Part shown: positions 36,269 through 44,564 of the stretch, one piece after another
Layout of the letters: each line of letters begins with the position of its first letter
Position numbering within the stretch: the first letter of the stretch is position 1
NCBI GenBank assembly: GCA_017420535.1
Contig: JAFOIV010000026.1
Location: forward strand, 1-52,240
From: Eubacterium sp.
GTDB lineage: Bacteria > Bacillota > Clostridia > Lachnospirales > Lachnospiraceae
Reading direction: 5' to 3'
DNA: 52,240 bases
Program-made: the position numbers and the translations under genes
Notes under the pieces: generated by a model
Seen by the model: only the letters and a program-made list of their open reading frames with translations
The model's database searches: none
Told to the model about the DNA's origin: nothing

Positions 36269-37255
36269 ATGGGAAAAATAAATCAGTCAATCACAGAATT
36301 AGTAGGAAGAACACCATTACTTCAGTTAAATGGATATGAAAAAAAACATGATATAAATGCAAATATCATAGCTAAGCTTGAGTATTTTAATCCTAACCAG
36401 AGTGTTAAGGATCGTATAGCTCTGGCAATGATCGAGGATGCAGAATCAAAGGGACTTTTAAAACCTGGAGATACTATTGTTGAAACTACAAGTGGAAATA
36501 CAGGTATCGGACTTGCAGCAATTGCGGCATCAAAGGGATACCCTTTCAGAGTTTATATTCAGGATCAGGTAAGTGAGGAACGTTTCAAGGTTATAAGAGC
36601 CTTCGGTGGTGTTCCGATTAAACTTACAGAAGAGCCAACTATTGCTAAAACATTAAAGGAAACAAATGGTGATTTCGTTGCGGCAATTAAGAGCCTTAAG
36701 GAAGAAGTACTCAGCAAGGAAGAAAATGTATTCTTTGTTGATCAGTGCTCAAACCCGGCAAACCCAGCAGTTCATAAGAGAACTACAGGACCTGAGATCT
36801 GGGAGGATACAGATGGTAAGGTAGATATCTTGGTTGCAGCAGCAGGTACAGGTGGAACTATTTCAGGAACAGGAGCTTTCCTTAAGGAGAAAAATCCAAA
36901 TATTAAGATCGTTGGTGTTCAGCCAGGACCAAATTCTATTCCAAGTGATGATGTGCCACAGCCAGAACATGAAATAACAGGCGTACATCCATTTGTAGGG
37001 GTGCCAGATAATCTTATCCCATCAACACTGGATAGAAACATTTACGATGAATATGTAGCAGTTGAAGCTCTTGATGCATATGAAGCTGTTCGCGAAGTTG
37101 CAAAGACAGATGGAATACTTGTTGGTGAATCATCAGGTGCAGCACTTTTTGCAGCAAGACAGATCGCATCTAAGGAAGAAAATAAGGGAAAGAATATTGT
37201 TGTGATTTTCCCTGATACAGGACTCAGATATCTTTCAACAGGACTTTTTGATTAG
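36269..37255 (+). CDS. CysK-family PLP enzyme embedded in the nitrogenase-like operon
   Basis: 328 residues, with PLP lysine K47 in NPNQSVKDR and substrate loop [12 protein letters not shown] (the usual PTSGNTG has a TT change). Compared with the CysK at 32715 it carries extra residues in the segment after VYIQDQVSEERF (about residues 92-165) that shape the active-site entrance, and a long C-terminal loop TGVHPFVGVPDNLIPSTLD. It could be a cysteine synthase, a cystathionine beta-synthase or an S-alkylcysteine synthase that uses a thiol released by the neighbouring reductase. ATG follows AAAGGAAAT. It lies between nifH and nifD-like with only ten bases before the latter. Confidence 0.85.
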   Translation: MGKINQSITELVGRTPLLQLNGYEKKHDINANIIAKLEYFNPNQSVKDRIALAMIEDAESKGLLKPGDTIVETTSGNTGIGLAAIAASKGYPFRVYIQDQVSEERFKVIRAFGGVPIKLTEEPTIAKTLKETNGDFVAAIKSLKEEVLSKEENVFFVDQCSNPANPAVHKRTTGPEIWEDTDGKVDILVAAAGTGGTISGTGAFLKEKNPNIKIVGVQPGPNSIPSDDVPQPEHEITGVHPFVGVPDNLIPSTLDRNIYDEYVAVEALDAYEAVREVAKTDGILVGESSGAALFAARQIASKEENKGKNIVVIFPDTGLRYLSTGLFD

Positions 37256-37265
37256 GAGGACCTAA

Positions 37266-38732
37266 ATGGCTATTAATACTACAAGTTCTAATCTTGCAAC
37301 CAGAGAGAACAGAATTGGTTCAATTACAGGTTACGTTGGAACATTAAAAGACTTAGCAACACAGAGTGAGTGTGGAACATTAAAGGGATGTTCAAGATGC
37401 TTTTCCCAGTCCAGTACTTGTCTTTCAAGCTGCGGACTTGGACAGTTATCAGCAATCAGAGATGTAGCTGTAATTCATCATGGACCAGCTGGATGTTCTG
37501 TAGCCGGAGCCGGAGCTTATTACATGTCTCGTGTAATGGCAAAGAAGAGAGGCGTTACAAGTGATACTATTTACGTTGGAACAGATATGAATGAAAATGA
37601 TACCATTTTCGGTTCAACAGCTACCCTTCGTAACGTTATCCTTGAAGTAAATAAGAGATATAAGCCAAAGGCAATATTTGTATCAAGTTCCTGTGCGACA
37701 GGTATCATTGGTGAAGATATAGACAGTATAGTAGATGAAGTTCGCGATGAAGTTGGAGTTCCTATTGTTGCTGTTCATTGTGAAGGCTTTAAATCAAGAA
37801 TCTGGGCTACTGGATTTGATATTGCAGATCATGCGGTTCTTCAGTCTATCGTACAGCCTCCAAGAGAAGGGGTTAAGACTAATAAGATCAACTTCAAGAA
37901 TTTCTTTGAAAGTGCAAGACCAGAGATAATAGAGATTTTTAAGAGATTCGATCTTGAACCAGTTTTCCTTTACTGTAACTCGACAGTTGAAGAGCTTTCT
38001 CATATTTCTGAAAGCCTTGCAACTACTTGTATCTGCGGTACTTTAGGTAACTATTTAGGTAATGCCCTTGAAGAAAAATACAATGTACCATATGTAAGAA
38101 GTATTAATCAGTGTGGTATCAAAGGTTTTGAAACATGGCTCCGTGAGATTGGTAAGGTAACTAACAGAAGCGAAGCTGTTGAAAAGTATATTGAAGAACA
38201 AAGAGCAATCTATCTTCCACAGATTGAGGAAGTTAAGAAAGAATTAAAGGGACTTACTGCAGTTCTTGGAATGGGTCCTGGATATACATTTGAAGTATCA
38301 AGAGTTCTTGATGAACTTGGTATCAAGGTAGTTTGGGCTCTGGCTTGGCATTATGATAAGAAATATGAAAATGGAGATGTTCCTCCATCAATGAAATATC
38401 TTCTTGATAATGATATTGATTTTGAAGCCAGCGTTGCAGATCAGCAGAATTATGAGGTTATGAATATCCTCAATAAATATAAGCCGGATATGTACCTTTC
38501 ACGTCATCCTGGTTCAACAGTATGGGCGATCAAGAATGGTACACCAGCAATCTACGTAGCAGATGAATATATGATCTTTGGTTACAAGCATACACTTGAA
38601 TTTGCAAAGACTATTCTTGATGCGATTAAGAACAGAAGCTTTGAAGAGAATCTTGCTAAACGTTCAAAACTTCCATATACAGATTGGTGGTATAAGCAGG
38701 ATGTGGATAAATTCTTAGAGGAGGCAAAATAG
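37266..38732 (+). CDS. NifD-like catalytic subunit (nitrogenase-like alpha)
   Basis: 488 residues of the oxidoreductase/nitrogenase component 1 family. By eye alignment, P-cluster cysteines are C56 (SSCGLGQLS), C77 (HHGPAGCS) and C143 (SSSCATGIIGEDI). C257 (CICGTLGNYL before EEKYNVP) falls at the position of cofactor ligand Cys275 of NifD. The cofactor histidine His442 has no match at its place; the region reads NGTPAIYVADEYMIFGYKH. Four further cysteines (36, 42, 45, 52) crowd the N-terminus, which true NifD lacks. Probable reductive catalytic subunit, not a standard dinitrogenase. ATG follows AGGAGGACC. Confidence 0.87.
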   Translation: MAINTTSSNLATRENRIGSITGYVGTLKDLATQSECGTLKGCSRCFSQSSTCLSSCGLGQLSAIRDVAVIHHGPAGCSVAGAGAYYMSRVMAKKRGVTSDTIYVGTDMNENDTIFGSTATLRNVILEVNKRYKPKAIFVSSSCATGIIGEDIDSIVDEVRDEVGVPIVAVHCEGFKSRIWATGFDIADHAVLQSIVQPPREGVKTNKINFKNFFESARPEIIEIFKRFDLEPVFLYCNSTVEELSHISESLATTCICGTLGNYLGNALEEKYNVPYVRSINQCGIKGFETWLREIGKVTNRSEAVEKYIEEQRAIYLPQIEEVKKELKGLTAVLGMGPGYTFEVSRVLDELGIKVVWALAWHYDKKYENGDVPPSMKYLLDNDIDFEASVADQQNYEVMNILNKYKPDMYLSRHPGSTVWAIKNGTPAIYVADEYMIFGYKHTLEFAKTILDAIKNRSFEENLAKRSKLPYTDWWYKQDVDKFLEEAK

Positions 38733-38733
38733 G

Positions 38734-40032
38734 ATGGCAAAGCTATTAGATAAACAGAGATATAAATGTGCTCTTGGGGCAATGCAGACAGTTCAGGCTA
38801 TTACAAGAGCTCTGCCTATTCTTCATTCTGGTCCTGGTTGTGCACAGAAACTTTCAGAGTCAACTGGAAGTTCAGGTTATTTTTCACCCAATATCTTTCC
38901 TTGTACAAGTATCAATGAGAAAGATGTAGTATTCGGTGGAGTTAAGAAACTTAATTCAACAATAGAAAATGCTTTAAAGGTTATAGATGCAGATCTTTAT
39001 GTTGTTCTTACAGGCTGCATTCCTGAAATCGTAGGAGATGATTCAGGAGAAGTTGTATCAAGATTTGAAGATGCAGAAAAGCCTGTAATATATGCTCCAA
39101 CAGCCGGATTTAAAGGAAACAACTATAAGGGACATGAACAGGTTGTTGATGCCATAATCGATCAGTACTTAAAGAAGTCTGATAAGAAACAGAAAGGACT
39201 TGTTAATATCTGGGCAGATGTTCCATATCAGGATCTTTTCTGGTTAGGAAACATCAGAGAATTAGAAAAGTTAGTAAGTGAACTTGGTCTTACACCAAAT
39301 ACTATATTTGGTTATAAGAGAGGAATTGAAAATATCAATAAGATTCCTGAAGCAGAATTTAATCTTCTTGTTTCTCCTTGGGTAGGACTTGGAAATGTAA
39401 AGAAGCTGGAAAGAAAGTTTGGAACACCATATCTTCATTATCCAACTCTTCCAATAGGAGCAACAGAAACAAGCAAATTCCTTAGAGCTGTTGGTGAGTT
39501 CGCAGGAGTTGACAAGGATAAAGTAGAAGCTGTCATTAAGGAGCATGAGGATTACTATTATTATCTCATTGAAAGATATGCAGATCTTTTCCTTGAAAAT
39601 CGTGTTATCAATAAGCAGTTTACAGTTGTGGCAGATGCCCAGTATTCACTTGGAATCACAAAGTTCTTGGTAAATGATCTTGGACTTGTACCAGCTAAGC
39701 AGTTTGTAACAGATGATACACCAAAGAACTATAGAGATAAGATCATAGAAGAATTTAAGAATCTTAACTTCGGTTTAGAGGCTGAGGTTTCATTTGAAAC
39801 TGATGGTTATAAGATTCATGAAGAAATTAAGAATCATGATTATCATGGTTATCCACTTGTATTAGGTGGCTATTATGAAAAAGAGGTTACAGAGAGCCTT
39901 AAGGGTAATTTCCTTAATATTTCATGGCCAGTTCAGGATAAGGTGGTGCTTGATGACACTTATGTCGGATACTCAGGTGGTATAAGACTTATCGAAAATA
40001 TTTATACAGTTGCTGTATCAAGATTTAACTAG
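38734..40032 (+). CDS. NifK-like subunit (nitrogenase-like beta)
   Basis: 432 residues, shorter than true NifK (about 520) because the long N-terminal extension is absent. P-cluster cysteines C12 (KCALGAMQ), C36 (HSGPGCAQ) and C95 (LTGCIPEIVGDD) match NifK Cys70, Cys95 and Cys153. It completes a P-cluster with the NifD-like chain and shares its nitrogenase-fold layout. The gene starts one base after the nifD-like stop, after GAGGAGG, so equal amounts of both subunits are made. Confidence 0.87.
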   Translation: MAKLLDKQRYKCALGAMQTVQAITRALPILHSGPGCAQKLSESTGSSGYFSPNIFPCTSINEKDVVFGGVKKLNSTIENALKVIDADLYVVLTGCIPEIVGDDSGEVVSRFEDAEKPVIYAPTAGFKGNNYKGHEQVVDAIIDQYLKKSDKKQKGLVNIWADVPYQDLFWLGNIRELEKLVSELGLTPNTIFGYKRGIENINKIPEAEFNLLVSPWVGLGNVKKLERKFGTPYLHYPTLPIGATETSKFLRAVGEFAGVDKDKVEAVIKEHEDYYYYLIERYADLFLENRVINKQFTVVADAQYSLGITKFLVNDLGLVPAKQFVTDDTPKNYRDKIIEEFKNLNFGLEAEVSFETDGYKIHEEIKNHDYHGYPLVLGGYYEKEVTESLKGNFLNISWPVQDKVVLDDTYVGYSGGIRLIENIYTVAVSRFN

Positions 40033-40076
40033 TATAGCAGGTTAGTTGCTGTATCAATTATTAAGCAGTATGTTAG

Positions 40077-40109
40077 GGACAAAGGTTATATATGACTTTT
40101 GTCCTTTTT
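40077..40109 (+). terminator. Hairpin between nifK-like and the NifX-like gene
   Basis: GGACAAA (40077-40083) pairs with TTTGTCC (40098-40104), then TTTTT. Possibly a partial terminator that lowers expression of the downstream gene. Confidence 0.5.
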
Positions 40110-40128
40110 AAGAATAGAGAGGAAATTT

Positions 40129-40617
40129 ATGGCATATAAGATAGCAGTGGGATCATCCGATGAAGTTAAGGTTGATCTTAAATTTGGAGAAGTAGAGGAA
40201 TTTCTTATATATGAGATTGAAGGAAGAGAAGCTGGACTTGTAGAAAAAAGAAAGGTTTCTTCTTCAGACAGCAATTCCACTGGCAGCGGTGATGATAAGG
40301 CTGGTAGCGATGAGAATAAGGCTGGCAGCGGCGATGATCTGGGTTGTGGTGGAAACGGTAAGGGCTGCGGAGAAAATGCTCAGGGCTGCGGCGGAAATGG
40401 CCAGGGCTGCAGCGGTCCGAAAGATGTAACTGAAAAAATTGAAGTGATAAAGGATTGCAGAGCGGTGCTTTGTAAGAAAGTTGGATTTCAGGCACAAAAG
40501 CAGTTTGAAAAGAAGGCTATATCAGTGTTTGATATTGAATGCGACATTAAAGATGCACTTGATAAGATATCATTTTATTACGACAGGATTGATAAAAAAC
40601 AGTCACTTAGAAAATGA
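40129..40617 (+). CDS. NifX-like protein with Gly/Cys heptad linker
   Basis: 162 residues from ATG 40129 after AGAGGAAA. The two halves of a NifX-type (dinitrogenase iron-molybdenum cofactor) fold, IAVGSSDEVKVDLKFGEVEEFLIYEI and the C-terminal CRAVLCKKVGFQAQKQFEKK, are split by about 60 residues. That insert starts acidic and Ser/Gly-rich and ends with four cysteines exactly seven residues apart in CGxNxxG units. A poly-Gly/Cys segment of this sort could hold a metal or an iron-sulfur cluster close to the cofactor site. It lies after the nifK-like gene and is probably part of the same system. Confidence 0.78.
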   Translation: MAYKIAVGSSDEVKVDLKFGEVEEFLIYEIEGREAGLVEKRKVSSSDSNSTGSGDDKAGSDENKAGSGDDLGCGGNGKGCGENAQGCGGNGQGCSGPKDVTEKIEVIKDCRAVLCKKVGFQAQKQFEKKAISVFDIECDIKDALDKISFYYDRIDKKQSLRK

Positions 40618-40641
40618 TAGAAATGTTTAGGATTAAGGAAG

Positions 40642-41136
40642 ATGGAAATTAAATTTAGAAATGTAACTTTGCAGGATGCAAAAGAAGTGGCGGAATTAGA
40701 AAGAAAATGTTTCCCTGAGGCTGAGGCTGCAGATTATAAAAGTTTTGTAGAAAGAATCGGGGCTTATGGGAGTCATTTTCTGGCTGCAGAATATGAAGGA
40801 AAGATCATAGGTCTTGTAGATGGACTTGTGACTGATGAAAAAGATTTAGTGGATGAAATGTATGAAGATGTTGCATTTCATAATGAAGATGGAAGATGGC
40901 AGATGATCTTTGGAGTTGAAACTGATCCAGACTTTCAGAAGAAAGGGGTTGCATCTAAGACTTTAGAGAGATTTATAGAGATCGCAAAGCAGGAAAAAAG
41001 GCAGGGGCTGGTGCTTACCTGTAAAGAAAAATTAATACCATTTTATGAAAGATTTGGCTTTTTAAATGAGGGGATTTCAGTCTCTAAACATGGCAATGTT
41101 AGCTGGTATCAGATGAGACTTAGTTTTTTCCTATAA
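40642..41136 (+). CDS. GNAT-family N-acetyltransferase
   Basis: 164 residues with the acetyl-CoA loop VETDPDFQKKGVASKTLERF (motif A, Q/RxxGxG/A) and a C-terminal YERFGFLNEG. It transfers an acetyl group from acetyl-CoA to an amine, substrate unknown. It follows the NifX-like gene by 24 bases with AAGGAAG as ribosome site, so it may be cotranscribed with the nitrogenase-like operon. There is no direct sign of a sulfur role. Confidence 0.82.
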   Translation: MEIKFRNVTLQDAKEVAELERKCFPEAEAADYKSFVERIGAYGSHFLAAEYEGKIIGLVDGLVTDEKDLVDEMYEDVAFHNEDGRWQMIFGVETDPDFQKKGVASKTLERFIEIAKQEKRQGLVLTCKEKLIPFYERFGFLNEGISVSKHGNVSWYQMRLSFFL

Positions 41137-41162
41137 CAGGTAATAATTATTTGTTGTTATAA

Positions 41163-41197
41163 AACCTATTGACATGGTAGGTTAATAGTTGTAGTAT
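41163..41197 (+). promoter_or_regulatory. Promoter with operator for cysteine-leader transcript
   Basis: TTGACA (41169-41174), 17 bases, TAGTAT (41192-41197), an excellent sigma-A promoter. AACCTA (41163-41168) and TAGGTT (41178-41183) form an inverted repeat over the -35, a likely repressor site. Transcription should start near 41204. Confidence 0.7.
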
Positions 41198-41228
41198 TAG
41201 CAACATCAAAAACAAAGGAGGCGTGGAA

Positions 41229-41360
41229 ATGCTTAATATTAATAATATTAAAGTTAATAGTTGCTGTTGTCGAATGCAGATCTCCCGGGCATATAAAATG
41301 ACTGGCGGGCATTTGTGTCGATGTCTGCGCCAAAAATTCGGATTAGTTAAAACATACTGA
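41229..41360 (+). CDS. Cysteine-rich leader peptide (43 residues)
   Basis: ATG 41229 follows AAAGGAGGCG at the right distance. The peptide has CCC at residues 12-14 (TGC TGT TGT), then CRC at 30-32, and a basic tail ending KTY. Codons 18-21 lie on the 5' arm of a long RNA helix whose 3' arm overlaps a terminator, as described for 41281-41425. A run of codons for the regulated amino acid in a short leader is the classic layout for transcription attenuation by that aminoacyl-tRNA. The downstream genes encode a cyst(e)ine-type importer, which fits. I do not recognise it as an enzyme or toxin. Confidence 0.82.
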   Translation: MLNINNIKVNSCCCRMQISRAYKMTGGHLCRCLRQKFGLVKTY

Positions 41361-41398
41361 TTAACTAGATTCGTATAGAGTGTCATTTGCCCGGGAGA
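41281..41398 (+). promoter_or_regulatory. Antiterminator helix of the cysteine leader
   Basis: TCTCCCGGGCA (41281-41291, codons 18-21 of the leader) pairs with TGCCCGGGAGA (41388-41398), and AATGAC (41297-41302) extends it against GTCATT (41382-41387). The 3' arm is also the 5' arm of the terminator, so the two structures exclude each other. A stalled ribosome on the CCC codons would leave the 5' arm free and give read-through. Between the arms TGGCG/CGCCA forms a further hairpin. Confidence 0.75.
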
Positions 41399-41425
41399 AA
41401 TTATGATCTTTCGGGTGTTTTTTTT
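41390..41425 (+). terminator. Attenuator terminator before the importer
   Basis: CCCGGGAGA (41390-41398) pairs with TCTTTCGGG (41407-41415) with two G-U pairs, then TG and eight T. It lies 30 bases after the leader stop codon and 110 bases before the binding-protein gene. The rest of the region to 41534 shows only an AGAGGAAA ribosome site. Confidence 0.8.
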
Positions 41426-41534
41426 GCCGATAATGAGTAAGGTTTGAGTCCATGGCCAAGGCTCAACCAAAAGCAAAGAAACAAAATAAAAATGAAGATA
41501 ATATCCAAAGGAAAAAAGAAAAGAGGAAATTAAT

Positions 41535-42458
41535 ATGAGAAAAGGATTTTTAAAGAAATTTGTAGGACTTGCTGTTGCTGTATCACTTGTAGGAGCATCA
41601 CTTACAGGATGCGCAGGAAAGAACACTGTTAAGGACTCAGAAAATAAGCAGTCTTCATCAACAGCAGAAGAAAAGAAAGTTGAAAATAATACTGATGATA
41701 AAAAAGTATATAGAACTTTAGATGAGATAAAAGAAAGTGGAACCATAAACATTGGTGTATTTTCTGACAAGAGTCCATTTGGATATGTAAATGAAAATGG
41801 AGAATATGCAGGATATGACGTTTATCTTGCAGAGAGAATCGCTAAAGATCTGGATGTAAAGGTTAATTACGTATCAACAGAAGCTGCCAACAGAATTGAA
41901 TATCTTCAGACTGGAAAAGTAGATATTATTCTTGCAAACTTTACAGTAACTAAAGAAAGAGCAGAGGAAGTAGACTTTGCACTTCCATACATGAATGTAG
42001 CTTTAGGTGTCATTTCTCCTGATTCAAGAGTTATTAAATCTCTTGACGAAGTAACAAAGGATGATCAGATCATTGTTATTTCTGGTACAACTGCTGAGAC
42101 TTATCTTGAAAAGAATTATCCTGATATCAAGCTTCAGAAGTATGACGCTTATGCAGAAGCAAAGACAGCTTTTGAAAATGGAAATGCAGCAGCATGGGCA
42201 AATGACAACACAGAAGTTATTGCATTTTCACTTGAAAATAAAGGCTTCACAGTAGGTATTCCTTCACTGGGAGATGCTGATACTATCGCTCCAGCTGTAA
42301 CAAAGGGAAATGAGTCTCTCCTTAACTGGCTTAATGATGAGATCACTAATTTAGGAAATGAGAAGTTCTTCCATGCAGATTATGAAGCAACTCTTCTTGA
42401 TACATATGGCGCAGATTATGAAGATACACTTGTAGTAGAGGGTGGAAAGGTTCAGTAA
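41535..42458 (+). CDS. Amino-acid (probably cystine) ABC substrate-binding lipoprotein
   Basis: 307 residues of the family 3 solute-binding proteins. Lipobox LTGC with modified cysteine at residue 26, followed by a Ser/Lys/Glu linker. Family signatures: GTINIGVFSDKSPFGYVNENGEYAGYDVYLAERIA and FTVTKERAEEVDFALPYM. The arginine that holds the ligand carboxylate lies in the second. It is closest in form to cystine or polar amino-acid receptors, and the Cys leader upstream points to cyst(e)ine. First gene of a four-gene importer. Confidence 0.85.
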   Translation: MRKGFLKKFVGLAVAVSLVGASLTGCAGKNTVKDSENKQSSSTAEEKKVENNTDDKKVYRTLDEIKESGTINIGVFSDKSPFGYVNENGEYAGYDVYLAERIAKDLDVKVNYVSTEAANRIEYLQTGKVDIILANFTVTKERAEEVDFALPYMNVALGVISPDSRVIKSLDEVTKDDQIIVISGTTAETYLEKNYPDIKLQKYDAYAEAKTAFENGNAAAWANDNTEVIAFSLENKGFTVGIPSLGDADTIAPAVTKGNESLLNWLNDEITNLGNEKFFHADYEATLLDTYGADYEDTLVVEGGKVQ

Positions 42459-43117
42459 TGGATTTTGAGACTATAAAAGAATACCTGCCTAGATTTTATG
42501 AAGCGCTCCTGTTAACCCTTAAGATAGGCTGGTTGGGAATACTTCTTGCTTTCGTACTGGGAATCATAGGAGCCGCTATTATATATTTTAAAATTCCGAT
42601 AATAAGAAGGATAGTATCATTTTATATTGAATTATTCAGAAATACACCGCTTTTGGTTCAGTTATTTTTTATCTACTTTGCCCTTCCAAAGATTGGAATA
42701 AAAATAACAGCTGAAAAGTGTGGAATCATAGGACTTGGACTTTTGGGTGGAGCTTATATGATCGAAACTCTTAGAAGTGGTCTCGATGCTGTTGAAAAGG
42801 TTCAGTATGAAAGTGCTATGTCCCTTGGGATGACAAGGTTACAGGTATTCTTTTATATAATTCTGCCGCAGGCTTTCACAAGAAGTATCACAGGTCTTGT
42901 GGCAAATGTCATTTTCCTGCTGAAGGAAACATCGGTTTTTTCTACTATAAGCCTTATGGATCTGATGTTTACCGCTAAAGATCTTATAGGAATGTACGCA
43001 AAGACTATTGAATGTCTTTCACTGCTGGTTGTTTTTTATCTTATAATGCTGCTTCCTGTATCTATACTTGGAACTGTGATAGAAAGGAGAGCGAGATATG
43101 CAGAGTTTGGGGCTTGA
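42458..43117 (+). CDS. Amino-acid ABC permease 1
   Basis: 219 residues, HisM/GlnP type with five helices. The conserved ELFRNTPLLVQLFFIYFALP and EAA loop ESAMSLGMTRLQVFFYIILPQA are present. The start overlaps the binding-protein stop by one base (TAATG). It pairs with the next permease, which overlaps its end by 20 bases, to form a heteromeric channel. Confidence 0.88.
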   Translation: MDFETIKEYLPRFYEALLLTLKIGWLGILLAFVLGIIGAAIIYFKIPIIRRIVSFYIELFRNTPLLVQLFFIYFALPKIGIKITAEKCGIIGLGLLGGAYMIETLRSGLDAVEKVQYESAMSLGMTRLQVFFYIILPQAFTRSITGLVANVIFLLKETSVFSTISLMDLMFTAKDLIGMYAKTIECLSLLVVFYLIMLLPVSILGTVIERRARYAEFGA

Positions 43118-43772
43118 TGTTCTCTTTAAAGGAATTAATTTTATAAGATTATTAAAAGGTCTTTGGGTATCGGTGAGGATCAGTCTCATTTCCGTATCGA
43201 TCAGTATCGTTTTAGGACTTATATGCGGAGTGCTTATGACATCGAAAAGAAGGATCATAAGAGGCGTATTTCGTGTATATCTTGAGATAGTGAGGATTAT
43301 TCCTCAGATGGTGCTGCTTTTTATTGTTTATTTTGGAAGCACAAGAGCACTGAATATAAATATTACTGCTGAATTGTCAGCTATTATAGTTTTTGTTTTC
43401 TGGGGAACTATAGAAATGGGAGATCTTGTAAGAGGTGCCATTTCTTCAATCCCTAAGGTTCAATATGAATCTTCTTATGCTTTAGGCTTAAATAAATTTC
43501 AGGTTTATTTTTATATTATTCTGCCACAGACTTTAAGAAGGCTGATACCATTGTCTATTAATCTGGTAACCAGGATGGTAAAGACCACGTCACTGGTGCT
43601 TATGATAGGAATTGTGGAAGTATTTAAGGTGGCACAGCAGATAATTGAAGCCAATAGAAGAACGTCACCTAATGCAGCGTTTGGAATATTTGCAGTGGTT
43701 TTTTTGATGTATTTCCTGGTATGTTGGCCTATCAGTAAGCTAGCGAACCATTTAGAAAAGAAGTGGGCATGA
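43098..43772 (+). CDS. Amino-acid ABC permease 2
   Basis: 224 residues with five helices. The LEIVRIIPQMVLLFIVYFGS and ESSYALGLNKFQVYFYIILP motifs are of the HisQ/M type. It starts inside permease 1 after AAAGGAGAGCG. Two different permeases are normal for cystine and histidine importers. Confidence 0.88.
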   Translation: MQSLGLDVLFKGINFIRLLKGLWVSVRISLISVSISIVLGLICGVLMTSKRRIIRGVFRVYLEIVRIIPQMVLLFIVYFGSTRALNINITAELSAIIVFVFWGTIEMGDLVRGAISSIPKVQYESSYALGLNKFQVYFYIILPQTLRRLIPLSINLVTRMVKTTSLVLMIGIVEVFKVAQQIIEANRRTSPNAAFGIFAVVFLMYFLVCWPISKLANHLEKKWA

Positions 43773-43814
43773 AATCAGGATTGGCACACATTTAGAGAAA
43801 GGTTTTGAATTAAT

Positions 43815-44558
43815 ATGAGCAGTCTTGTTAAAGTTACGGATTTAAATAAAAAATACGGAGATAATACAGTATTAAATAATATCAACCTTTCTGTGGATAA
43901 AGGTGAAGTGGTTGTAATAATCGGCCCATCAGGATGTGGCAAAAGTACATTCCTTAGATGTCTCAATGGACTTGAAACTATAAACTCTGGATCAGTTGAA
44001 ATTGATGGGGAGAGAGTAGATCCGAGGGATAGAAGCATTTTCAAGTTAAGACAAAAAGTTGGAATGGTGTTTCAGTCCTATGAATTATTTCCTCATAAGA
44101 CTGTGCTGCAAAATATCATCCTGGCACCTATAAAGGTTCAAAAAAGAAAGAAGGATGAAGTAATAAAGGAGGCTTTGGAATTACTGAAAAAAGTAGGGCT
44201 TGAAGATAAAAAGGATTATTATCCAAGACAGCTGTCTGGCGGACAAAAGCAGAGAGTTGCCATTGTAAGGGCCCTTATAATGAATCCGGAAATACTACTT
44301 TTTGATGAGGTTACAGCGGCCCTTGATCCGGAAATGGTCCATGAAGTACTAGAAACTATGCTTAGTCTGGCGCGGGAAGGCTCAACCATGGTGATAGTGA
44401 CTCATGAGATGGCATTTGCAAAAGCAGTTGCAGACAGGATAGTATTTTTCGATAATGGTGACATTGTAGAAGAATCAAGGGATGTAAAACAGTTTTTCCA
44501 AAATCCATCCACTGAAAGAGCAAAGAAATTCCTAAGCACATTTACATACGAGGAATAA
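43815..44558 (+). CDS. Amino-acid ABC ATPase
   Basis: 247 residues. Walker A GPSGCGKST, signature LSGGQKQR, Walker B ILLFDEVTAALDPEMV typical of polar amino-acid ATPases, H-loop VTHEMAFA. It energises the importer encoded upstream. Repeat D lies just after its stop. The 42-base spacer before it has AGAAAGG as ribosome site. Confidence 0.9.
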   Translation: MSSLVKVTDLNKKYGDNTVLNNINLSVDKGEVVVIIGPSGCGKSTFLRCLNGLETINSGSVEIDGERVDPRDRSIFKLRQKVGMVFQSYELFPHKTVLQNIILAPIKVQKRKKDEVIKEALELLKKVGLEDKKDYYPRQLSGGQKQRVAIVRALIMNPEILLFDEVTAALDPEMVHEVLETMLSLAREGSTMVIVTHEMAFAKAVADRIVFFDNGDIVEESRDVKQFFQNPSTERAKKFLSTFTYEE

Positions 44559-44564
44559 GAAGAG

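Noticed and set aside
41229-41360. SCIFF-type or other RiPP precursor
   Set aside because: Cysteine pattern does not match six cysteines in forty-five residues, there is no maturase next to it, and the ORF is embedded in an attenuator.
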